Positions 1-5,055 of a stretch of 17,463 nucleotides of DNA are shown in pieces. Every line of letters begins with the position of its first letter. Position 1 is the first letter of the stretch. Under the pieces are notes generated by a model that saw only the letters and a list, made by a program, of their open reading frames with translations, was not told the origin of the DNA and made no database searches. A program made the translations under genes and the position numbers. The stretch comes from a bacterium Ga0077546 (GTDB lineage Bacteria; Cyanobacteriota; Vampirovibrionia; Obscuribacterales; Obscuribacteraceae). Where the stretch lies: the NCBI GenBank assembly GCA_001464165.1, contig LNEX01000294.1:1-17463 (forward strand), written 5' to 3'.

Positions 1-13
1 CATATTGGAGAAG

Positions 14-19
14 TATAAT
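14..19 (+). promoter_or_regulatory. Probable -10 box, possible leaderless start
   Basis: A perfect TATAAT lies 8 bases upstream of the ATG at 28. Any -35 element would fall at or beyond the window edge, so it cannot be judged. The nearest Shine-Dalgarno-like GGAG (7-10) is 17 bases from the ATG, which is too far to be effective. If this -10 box is used, transcription would begin at about 26-28 and the mRNA would be essentially leaderless. An upstream promoter outside the window is equally possible. Confidence 0.35.
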
Positions 20-27
20 ATCGACTT

Positions 28-528
28 ATGGCCTCACTTGAACCGAATAGCGAATCTTCCACTGTCTCTCCTGGAGCTAAGAATACTGGCCCCGTGGTTG
101 AGCATGTTTTTAGGCGCAGAATCTTCAAGCACCTGCTGCGCTATTTCTACTTGTTTATGCTCATTGGTTTATCTGTTTCTATGCCTATGAGCATGCTTGA
201 ACGTGCCCAATTGCACCATCATATTGATCTTGCCTCCGAGCTCTTTCTCTTGTTATTTATCGTTGGCATCAATGCCTTGATACTGCCGTCCGCCTTTTTT
301 GAGGTTAATGGCATCATTGTCAAAGCTGATGGTCTGAAAATAGAGACCATGCTTTTTCCGGTATCGGTTCCGTTTGATCAAATCGTTAGTCTGACTGTCC
401 CTAATTATTTGGTTTGGGCAGTGCTAAGGACGAAAAGAGGTTTTTATTTGATTAATAGGCGCGACATCGCCAACCTCGATGAGCTGGTTGGCCTTTTGGC
501 TCCTAAGCTTCCTTCTGGGGTTCTTTAA
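28..528 (+). CDS. Small two-TM membrane protein with PH-like C-terminal domain
   Basis: This encodes 166 residues. The N-terminal 35 or so residues are polar and end in a basic patch (RRRIFKH). Two hydrophobic segments follow at about residues 37-55 and 70-93. Residues 95-160 form a soluble tail of alternating strands (VNGIIVKADGLKIETML, then a VPFDQIVSL segment). This layout, paired TM helices followed by a small beta-rich domain, matches bacterial PH-domain membrane proteins, but the match is by pattern only. An in-frame TAA at 16-18 rules out a longer product, so the ATG at 28 is the first possible start. The gene stands alone on the plus strand, 68 bases before the cobalamin-binding gene. 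No enzymatic motif is visible and the function is unknown. Confidence 0.7.
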   Translation: MASLEPNSESSTVSPGAKNTGPVVEHVFRRRIFKHLLRYFYLFMLIGLSVSMPMSMLERAQLHHHIDLASELFLLLFIVGINALILPSAFFEVNGIIVKADGLKIETMLFPVSVPFDQIVSLTVPNYLVWAVLRTKRGFYLINRRDIANLDELVGLLAPKLPSGVL

Positions 529-538
529 ATGATAGCGA

Positions 539-578
539 TTGGTAAAGCTGTGGTCTAAACTATTTACCTATATATAGT
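539..578 (+). promoter_or_regulatory. AT-rich promoter-like stretch upstream of the B12-binding gene
   Basis: The 68-base spacer before the gene at 597 contains TTGGTA (539-544), a 16-base gap and TATTTA (561-566). It also holds an alternative -10 box, TATAGT, at 573-578. The region is locally very AT-rich. The two alternatives cannot be separated by eye, and readthrough from the upstream gene is also possible. Confidence 0.3.
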
Positions 579-596
579 AAAAGATTTTGGGGCAAG

Positions 597-1001
597 ATGA
601 GTAAGGGCAAAATTCGAGTATTAATCGGCAAACCTGGGCTCGATGGGCACGATCGAGGCGCCAAGGTAATTGCTAGGGCACTGCGCGACGCTGGTATGGA
701 AGTCGTTTATACCGGCTTGCATCGCTCGCCAGAAGAAATCGTCGAGACCGCTATACAAGAAGACGTTGACGCCATAGGGCTTTCTATTCTTTCAGGCGCC
801 CATCTGACACTCTTGCCTAAAGTAGTTAAGCTTTTAAAAGAGCAGGGTGTTGAAGACATTTTGGTCTTTGGCGGCGGAGTAATGCCTGATGAGGACCGCG
901 ATTCTCTTCTTAGTCAAGGTATTGCCGAAGTTTTTGTACCGGGCGGTGCCACGGTGCGCACAATTGAATTTTTACGCAATAAGTTTCCGGGGCGAGATTA
1001 G
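597..1001 (+). CDS. Stand-alone cobalamin (B12)-binding protein, methylmalonyl-CoA mutase C-terminal type
   Basis: This encodes 134 residues, essentially a complete B12-binding Rossmann-like domain and nothing else. The diagnostic DxHxxG motif is present as DGHDRG (residues 16-21); its histidine is the lower axial ligand to cobalt. A SILSG segment (about 63-67) and the glycine-rich FGGGVMP segment (about 91-97) correspond to the other conserved cofactor-binding loops. The opening IRVLIGKPGLDGHDRG is typical of the small domain of acyl-CoA mutases. In some bacteria and archaea this domain is a separate subunit that pairs with a catalytic TIM-barrel subunit of methylmalonyl-, isobutyryl- or hydroxyisobutyryl-CoA mutase. 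No large subunit is encoded in this window, so the substrate cannot be assigned. The ATG follows GGGGCAAG, a reasonable ribosome-binding site. Family assignment is firm; the partner is unknown. Confidence 0.9.
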   Translation: MSKGKIRVLIGKPGLDGHDRGAKVIARALRDAGMEVVYTGLHRSPEEIVETAIQEDVDAIGLSILSGAHLTLLPKVVKLLKEQGVEDILVFGGGVMPDEDRDSLLSQGIAEVFVPGGATVRTIEFLRNKFPGRD

Positions 1002-1015
1002 GGCTCAAAAGCTTT

Positions 1016-1056
1016 GGCCTGTCCGCTTTACATCGTAAAACCACCATTGGCAGGCC
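1016..1056 (+). other. Nested inverted repeat downstream of the B12-binding gene
   Basis: GGCCTG (1016-1021) pairs with CAGGCC (1051-1056). Inside it TTTAC (1027-1031) pairs with GTAAA (1035-1039) around a three-base loop. No T-run follows, so it is not a standard intrinsic terminator. A further inverted pair, GACGCC (1088-1093) and GGCGTC (1115-1120), lies just downstream. Function unknown. I see no gene in the rest of 1002-1201. Confidence 0.35.
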
Positions 1057-1201
1057 GGTCAAACAAGGCTATATTAATTTCCTGGGTGACGCCTATCTAT
1101 TTTCGTTATTTGGGGGCGTCGTTCTGGGTATATCAGAGTGTGGACATAGCAGCCGATAAAAATCGATGTGATTAATAGTGAGTTTTGTAGATTAATTCTG
1201 C

Positions 1202-1231
1202 TGGACTTATCTCTTGAAAGCCTGTTATACT
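1202..1231 (+). promoter_or_regulatory. Promoter of the small gene at 1271
   Basis: An extended -10 element, TG-t-TATACT (TG at 1223-1224, hexamer 1226-1231), lies 18 bases downstream of TGGACT (1202-1207), a partial -35 match. The predicted start of transcription is about 1238. That falls inside the longest version of the downstream reading frame and so supports the GTG start at 1271. Confidence 0.55.
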
Positions 1232-1270
1232 AGCGTCAAGTTACTCATCTCCAACTGGAGACGGAAATCA

Positions 1271-1486
1271 GTGAATAATAAGCCAGAGAATGTAAATCTC
1301 TTCGGAGACAGCGACGACCAAAGCATTTTTGAAAATGCTAAGCCGTTCTGGAATATGGTTTATGGTGGTAGAGATCTGCTGGAATCGCACATGCCTTCCC
1401 GCGACACTGCTGTCAAAGCTATTGTTTATGCATCGTCACCAGCTTTGCTGAAAGAAGATGCAAGGACCGACGCCGTTTACGGCTAA
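1271..1486 (+). CDS. Small hypothetical protein (71 residues)
   Basis: I place the start at GTG 1271, preceded by GGAG (1257-1260) at 10 bases. The in-frame start further upstream (1214) overlaps the predicted promoter and is less likely. The product is about 71 residues, soluble and mildly acidic, with no TM segment and no motif I recognise. A central stretch has FWNMVYGGRDLLESHMPSRD and the protein ends in DARTDAVYG. The gene is framed by an extended -10 promoter upstream and a hairpin terminator downstream, so it looks like a complete monocistronic unit. It precedes mazF by 215 bases but has its own terminator and does not resemble known antitoxin DNA-binding domains, so I do not call it the antitoxin. 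Confidence 0.5.
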   Translation: MNNKPENVNLFGDSDDQSIFENAKPFWNMVYGGRDLLESHMPSRDTAVKAIVYASSPALLKEDARTDAVYG

Positions 1487-1521
1487 GAATTCCAAGCTGA
1501 GATAAAATTTATTCGCTAATC

Positions 1522-1545
1522 GGGTTCGAGAGAGCCCTTTTGTGT
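1522..1545 (+). terminator. Intrinsic terminator after the small gene
   Basis: A six-base-pair stem, GGGTTC (1522-1527) with GAGCCC (1532-1537, one G-U pair), closes on a GAGA loop of the GNRA type. It is followed by TTTTGTGTT. It lies 36 bases after the stop of the 71-residue gene. The reverse strand has no T-run, so it acts only for the plus strand. Confidence 0.65.
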
Positions 1546-1561
1546 TGATTGGTTTATCGTC

Positions 1562-1590
1562 TCTGCATAAATTGCTAAACTTGCTACAAT
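1562..1590 (+). promoter_or_regulatory. Promoter of mazF
   Basis: An extended -10 element, TG-c-TACAAT (TG at 1582-1583, hexamer 1585-1590), has a weak -35 match TCTGCA (1562-1567) at 17 bases. Transcription would start near 1597, giving a leader of about 105 bases that contains the 15-bp tandem repeat at 1653-1682. Confidence 0.45.
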
Positions 1591-1652
1591 TATGTCGTTC
1601 AGGTCTAACCTGGGCGGCTGTTTACTTTTAGGCAGCTTTTACTAAGTCACCT

Positions 1653-1682
1653 GGTTGCATCCTCAAAGGTTGCATACTCAAA
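1653..1682 (+). repeat. Tandem 15-bp repeat in the mazF leader
   Basis: Two adjacent copies of GGTTGCATMCTCAAA (M is C in the first copy, A in the second) differ at one position. They end 19 bases before the mazF ATG. The repeat is not translated in the mazF frame, because a TAA at 1696-1698 separates them. A tandem operator or an RNA element is conceivable; this is inference from position only. Confidence 0.6.
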
Positions 1683-1701
1683 GGATCATTTTCCTTAACC
1701 A

Positions 1702-2121
1702 ATGAATTCGAAGCCGACAACGTACAACAAAGGTGACGTCGTCTTGGTGTCTTTTCCGTATACCACCGATGACGGAGCGACACAGACCAAGCGTCGACCT
1801 GCTGTACTGATTTCAAACGACTACAATAATGCTCGCCTTGATGACGTGCTGCTTGTTCCGTTGACCAGCAATACATCTAGGGCAGCCCGTGAGCCCACAC
1901 AAGTCGAAGTGCTGATGAATACTCCTGAAGGTAAGGCTGCCGGACTAAGACTTGATAGCGTAATTGATTGCACAGTTATTGCCACTATTCCAAAAACTCT
2001 AGTCGTCAGTAGAATTGGTGCTTTCCCTCAAGAAGTGATGGAGAAGGTCGACCAGTGTTTAATGATAGCAATGGCTATTGGCAGACCAGTTGGTCAACCA
2101 GGACCTCAACCAGGACCATAA
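1702..2121 (+). CDS. mazF: MazF/PemK-family endoribonuclease toxin
   Basis: This encodes 139 residues. The opening GDVVLVSFPYTTDDGATQTK, followed by RRPAVLISNDYNN, is the standard PemK/MazF beginning. R31/R32 and T55 (in LVPLTSN) fall at the positions of the catalytic arginine and threonine of the family. An in-frame TAA at 1696-1698 fixes the start at the ATG. The family cleaves single-stranded mRNA at short motifs and is normally held in check by an antitoxin encoded immediately upstream in the same operon. None is seen here: the space back to 1487 holds a terminator, a promoter and a tandem repeat. The C-terminus carries a Pro/Gly-rich tail (GQPGPQPGP) beyond the usual end of the family. 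A 12-bp duplication overlapping the acpS stop encodes part of that tail. No Shine-Dalgarno is well placed; AAAGG ends 17 bases upstream. Confidence 0.88.
   Translation: MNSKPTTYNKGDVVLVSFPYTTDDGATQTKRRPAVLISNDYNNARLDDVLLVPLTSNTSRAAREPTQVEVLMNTPEGKAAGLRLDSVIDCTVIATIPKTLVVSRIGAFPQEVMEKVDQCLMIAMAIGRPVGQPGPQPGP
2094..2117 (+). repeat. Perfect 12-bp tandem duplication across the mazF/acpS overlap
   Basis: TCAACCAGGACC occurs twice back to back (2094-2105 and 2106-2117). On the plus strand it encodes the repeating QPGP tail of MazF. On the minus strand each copy reads GGTCCTGGTTGA, so the acpS stop codon TGA (2108-2106) is duplicated too. Confidence 0.85.
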
Positions 2122-2489
2122 GCCAGAACGAAGGCTATGGCATATTCTTTTTCGTGGCTCATGGTTCGCTCGAAGCAAGTCAAGCCAATTGATTTGGCGC
2201 GCTGCTCTGCCTTACCGTGTAGTTCAATGGTTGGCGCTCCCGAAGCGAGCCGCACGACTTCAATATCTTTCCAGCCTATACCAATGAAGCCAGTGCCTAG
2301 TGCTTTAGAAGTGGCTTCTTTGGCGGCAAAGCGGGCCGCTACTCGGGCGAGAAAATCTTTGGGGCGGGAGAGCACATACTTTTTTTCATCTGCTGTCAGT
2401 ATGCGATCAAGGAAACGGCTACCAAAACGCTGGTACACGTCTTCTACACGTTTAATTGAACAAATGTCAGAACCAATCTTAAAGTTCAT
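2106..2489 (-). CDS. acpS: Holo-[acyl-carrier-protein] synthase
   Basis: Starting at the ATG at 2489 the product is 127 residues, the usual AcpS size. A longer in-frame TTG start at 2540 would add 17 non-conserved residues and overlap folK, so I reject it. AcpS transfers 4'-phosphopantetheine from coenzyme A to a serine of apo-ACP, activating fatty acid synthesis. Motifs seen: IGSDICSIKR near the N-terminus (the aspartate binds the metal), FAAKEATSKALGTG (the Glu/Lys motif), IGWKDIEV, and the closing SHEKEYAIAFVLA. The gene begins 13 bases after folK and is probably co-transcribed with it. Its last 16 bases overlap mazF tail to tail, and its final residues YGPG come from the 12-bp duplication. 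The fit to the family is strong. Confidence 0.93.
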   Translation of the reverse strand: MNFKIGSDICSIKRVEDVYQRFGSRFLDRILTADEKKYVLSRPKDFLARVAARFAAKEATSKALGTGFIGIGWKDIEVVRLASGAPTIELHGKAEQRAKSIGLTCFERTMSHEKEYAIAFVLAYGPG

Positions 2490-2502
2490 TGCTACTTCAT
2501 CG

Positions 2503-3060
2503 TTAAAGCTCGGGTGGTAGTTCCGCTGTGCGTGTACCAAAGAGAAAGACTTGTTCCGGTTCAGTCAATTCTTCGTGAAGCTGGGCCACACTTTTTTCTA
2601 GGCCTGGGTGACGAATGTCAGGTGCAATTTCTAGCAATGGTACCAAGGCAAAAGAACGCAGATGCATTTTAGGGTGGGGCAGGTGAAGGTTAGCAGCTTC
2701 CATTACGCTATCACCGTAGAACAAGATGTCTAAATCGATGATGCGCTCTTTTATTCTTTGGTTGCTATTGTGTCGATGTAGCTCTGTGAGCCGTTTTTCA
2801 ATATCTTGGCAAACATCTAGCAAATCTTCGGCGCTAAGGCTGGTTTCTATGGCAACTACCGCGTTGACGAACCACTGAGTATAAGTGTCACCGATTGGTT
2901 CTGTTTCGTAGAGACTAGAACACTCTAAAACTGTGATGTCGTGAATATCTTTGAGAAATTGCAGGGCCTGTTGTACATAGCCTAGACGATCGCCTTCGTT
3001 AGAGCCGAGGCCAATGTAGGCTTTGACTTTTCGTTTGTTGCCGCGCAACTTCCTTTCCAC
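2503..3060 (-). CDS. folK: 2-amino-4-hydroxy-6-hydroxymethyldihydropteridine pyrophosphokinase
   Basis: HPPK transfers pyrophosphate from ATP to the pterin alcohol in folate synthesis. Family features: AYIGLGSNEGDR at the N-terminus, SSLYETEPIG, QWFVNAVVAIET in the middle, then RIKERIIDLDILFYGD and LPHPKMHLRSFALVPLLEIAPD. I choose the GTG at 3058-3060 as start, giving 185 residues. AGGGGAGA at 3071-3078 (read on the minus strand) is a strong ribosome-binding site 10-11 bases upstream, and the conserved domain begins 12 residues in. The frame stays open upstream to 3285, but that extension is low-complexity, lacks family similarity and would overlap the divergent haem-protein gene. folK is followed at 13 bases by acpS. 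Other folate genes are not in the window. Confidence 0.93.
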   Translation of the reverse strand: MERKLRGNKRKVKAYIGLGSNEGDRLGYVQQALQFLKDIHDITVLECSSLYETEPIGDTYTQWFVNAVVAIETSLSAEDLLDVCQDIEKRLTELHRHNSNQRIKERIIDLDILFYGDSVMEAANLHLPHPKMHLRSFALVPLLEIAPDIRHPGLEKSVAQLHEELTEPEQVFLFGTRTAELPPEL

Positions 3061-3090
3061 AGACTTTGAATCTCCCCTAATGACTGAAGT

Positions 3091-3117
3091 TTGTAATTTC
3101 AACAGATCAATTATAGT
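3091..3117 (+). promoter_or_regulatory. Divergent promoter region between folK and the haem-protein gene
   Basis: TTGTAA (3091-3096) and TATAGT (3112-3117) lie 15 bases apart upstream of the plus-strand gene, a slightly short spacer. On the minus strand a perfect TATAAT occupies 3115-3110, facing folK, but I see no good -35 for it. The two -10 candidates overlap, so the promoters could compete. Confidence 0.35.
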
Positions 3118-3154
3118 ATGACCGTAGGTTAACTCCGTGTATTCAGGCAATCTC

Positions 3155-3664
3155 ATGAGCTCTACTTCCAAGAATTCTTCGTCTAGTAAGCTAACTTTGC
3201 CTCCCTTAGGACGCCTGCTACCATTGATTGTCTTGGCTGGGGTTTTTGTTTTTGGTCTTTCTTTTCCCATTTCAAACTTTTTCATTGTCAGGGTAAAACT
3301 GCCAGATCAAAGTGGCAATGCTGCTTTTGCACCAGTCTCGAAGATTTTGCAAAGTAGTTGTGTTGACTGCCATAGCGCCTCAACTGATCTAGTCGCTTAT
3401 CCTTTCTATGCTAATTTTCCTATTGCCAAAGACACCATTGCTCGGGATATGCTGGAAGGGCAGAAAGACTTTGTTTTGACCAAGGCCCAGATTTCAGGCA
3501 CAGAGCTGATTTCAACTATAGATTTGGCAAAAATTACTACTGTCGTAGAAGAAGGTAGTATGCCGCCGATTCGCTACAAAGCTTTGCACTGGGACGCCTC
3601 TCTCAATCGCGAACAAAGACAGGCGATTTTGACGTATATACAAAGTCGCAATCAGCAGAATTAG
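3155..3664 (+). CDS. Membrane-anchored CXXCH haem-binding domain protein
   Basis: With the ATG at 3155 the product is 169 residues; an in-frame GTG at 3137 would add six. A Ser-rich N-terminus precedes one strong TM segment (about residues 20-43), so the rest is probably periplasmic. One covalent-haem motif, CVDCH, follows at about residues 69-73. Downstream come YPFYANFPIAKD and a GSMPPIRYKALHWDASL segment, then LNREQRQAILTYI. This arrangement (CXXCH, aromatic-rich middle, MPP loop, C-terminal helix) matches the small cytochrome-c-like haem-binding family found near respiratory or sensory genes. The MPP methionine could be the second axial ligand, by analogy with class I cytochrome c. Its stop codon (TAG 3662-3664) overlaps the stop of the opposing HAD gene. 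Redox partner unknown. Confidence 0.8.
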   Translation: MSSTSKNSSSSKLTLPPLGRLLPLIVLAGVFVFGLSFPISNFFIVRVKLPDQSGNAAFAPVSKILQSSCVDCHSASTDLVAYPFYANFPIAKDTIARDMLEGQKDFVLTKAQISGTELISTIDLAKITTVVEEGSMPPIRYKALHWDASLNREQRQAILTYIQSRNQQN

Positions 3665-4359
3665 TTGAAAATTGCTTTGTAGACAGCGTTTGTGTCTGCT
3701 AAGTTCTTAAACAAGTGCTGAGGGTTTCTTTCAGCTAAGTCTTGCCATGGTGTCTTACCTGTGTTTACTGCTATTACTTGAGCACCATATCCATGAGCGC
3801 AAGCAATGTCGTTGACGCTATCGCCTACGATAACAACTTCTTCTGGGGCGAATTCACTGGCAAAATGATCACGCGCTCTGCTCACAGCAAAGTGGGGAAG
3901 ATCAAGGCGGTTTGCCGAATCTGAGCCGTATGCTCCAATTTCAAAATAGTGATTGAGGTCGAAGAAATGAAGTTTCTTGCGCGCACCAATCTCGACATTG
4001 CCGGTGAGCAGTCCAAGAAAACACTGACTGTCAGCTCGAAGACGATCTAAAATTTCGACTACACCTTCGTGCATAATCATAGTTTGAGAGGCTGACAATT
4101 CTTGATCAAGATAACTCAGATACAAGTCAATCAGGTCATTGACCTTTTTTACTGCTTCTATTTCAGTTCCTAGTTCTAAGCCCTGACTGGCGAATATCTC
4201 CCGCATAATCTGTGGATCTGTCTTGCCAGACATCGAAATACGAGTTGCCTCTTCTGGAATGTCATGACTTTCTTTGAGAGCGCGAGCCATGGCTCTGCGA
4301 CCGGCTCCGTTTGAAGAGATCATGGTCTCATCGATGTCAAAAAGTACTAGGCGTTTCAA
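3661..4359 (-). CDS. HAD-superfamily phosphatase, phosphoglycolate-phosphatase-like
   Basis: This encodes 232 residues and starts with TTG (4357-4359), 15 bases after the stop of the upstream GGDEF fragment. All HAD motifs are present. Motif I is DIDET (nucleophile D8, acid D10), motif II is LLTGN (T119), a lysine follows in GARKKLHFF (about 128), and motif IV is VGDSVND (D180, D184). A helical cap domain lies between motifs I and II (about residues 15-95). This is the common layout of phosphoglycolate phosphatase-like and other small-molecule HAD hydrolases, and the substrate cannot be told from sequence. It is the last gene of the long minus-strand run and converges on the haem-protein gene with a 4-base overlap of stop codons. 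Confidence 0.88.
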   Translation of the reverse strand: MKRLVLFDIDETMISSNGAGRRAMARALKESHDIPEEATRISMSGKTDPQIMREIFASQGLELGTEIEAVKKVNDLIDLYLSYLDQELSASQTMIMHEGVVEILDRLRADSQCFLGLLTGNVEIGARKKLHFFDLNHYFEIGAYGSDSANRLDLPHFAVSRARDHFASEFAPEEVVIVGDSVNDIACAHGYGAQVIAVNTGKTPWQDLAERNPQHLFKNLADTNAVYKAIFN

Positions 4360-4374
4360 TCTACAATCTCGTTT

Positions 4375-5016
4375 CTACTCTAAGCCTGTTTTCTTAAGTG
4401 CTCGTTCCATTTCACGGGTGACATTGGTGAAGGTGGGCCCAGAAGTAGATTGATAGTCTTCTTCGAAAACTCGCACTTGGTCGCGACCGCTGTTCTTAGC
4501 TACATACAAGGCTTTGTCTGCTTTCTCAATCAGTTCAGAAGAACTGCGCGCTTGTTTGGGGTAACAGGCCGTACCAAGAGAAGCGGTGATTTTGCCAAGC
4601 CCGGGAACATGGGTGTTGCGTATTTGACTGCAAAGTCGGTCGGCTATTAGTGCAGCTTCTAGCAGAGATGTTTCTGGCAAGATAATGCCAAATTCTTCTC
4701 CGCCATAGCGTGCCGCTGTATCTCCGCTTCGCAGCAAGGTCTTTAGTATGGCACCAATTTGTCTGATAGCAGCGTCGCCTACCGGATGCCCGTGGGTATC
4801 ATTGATGACCTTGAGTTTGTCCAAGTCGATCATAATTAGAGATACTGGAGTACCTTTTCTTTCTGCTGTGCGTAGCTCTTCTGTCAGACGATTTTTAAAG
4901 TAGACGTGATTGTAGAGACCGGTGAGGCCATCGGTAATAGCTTGGTGTCTTACTTGGGCAAAGAGTTGGGCGTGGGCTATGGCTACTGCGACTTGATCGG
5001 CAATGGCTGATACCAT
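4375..5016 (-). CDS. GGDEF domain fragment (C-terminal part of a split diguanylate cyclase)
   Basis: The first available ATG (5014-5016) gives 213 residues, but the frame is open and conserved back to the TAA at 5056-5058, in the same frame as the upstream sensor gene. The fragment begins in the last helix of a GAF domain (IADQVAVAIAHAQLFAQV). It then holds a complete GGDEF domain: DGLTGLYNH, DLDKLKVINDTHGHPVGD and the active-site YGGEEF (residues 104-109). The inhibitory I-site is intact as RSGD (96-99), exactly five residues before GGEEF. Diguanylate cyclases make cyclic di-GMP from two GTP. No convincing ribosome-binding site precedes the ATG, so independent translation looks weak. I read this as the output half of one gene interrupted by a nonsense codon; without readthrough or reinitiation it may not be made. 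Confidence 0.8.
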   Translation of the reverse strand: MVSAIADQVAVAIAHAQLFAQVRHQAITDGLTGLYNHVYFKNRLTEELRTAERKGTPVSLIMIDLDKLKVINDTHGHPVGDAAIRQIGAILKTLLRSGDTAARYGGEEFGIILPETSLLEAALIADRLCSQIRNTHVPGLGKITASLGTACYPKQARSSSELIEKADKALYVAKNSGRDQVRVFEEDYQSTSGPTFTNVTREMERALKKTGLE

Positions 5017-5055
5017 ACGAATTTCGTGCTCAGACCATTGCCGTTGATTTTCGCA

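Noticed and set aside
5..190. Plus-strand frame overlapping the first gene
   Set aside because: It is an alternative frame of the 28-528 gene with no domain and poor composition; the 28-528 frame has TM segments and a domain-like tail.
1271..1486. The 71-residue protein as the MazF antitoxin
   Set aside because: It has its own terminator, lies 215 bases away and shows no ribbon-helix-helix or AbrB-type pattern.
1628..1876. Minus-strand frame across the mazF start
   Set aside because: It is antisense to mazF, His/Arg/Ser-rich shadow sequence with no ribosome-binding site.
2490..2540. TTG start for acpS 17 codons upstream
   Set aside because: It overlaps folK and adds residues before the conserved N-terminus; ATG at 2489 gives the usual length.
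3061..3285. 75-residue N-terminal extension of FolK
   Set aside because: It is not conserved in the family, overlaps the divergent haem-protein gene, and a strong ribosome-binding site precedes the internal GTG at 3060.
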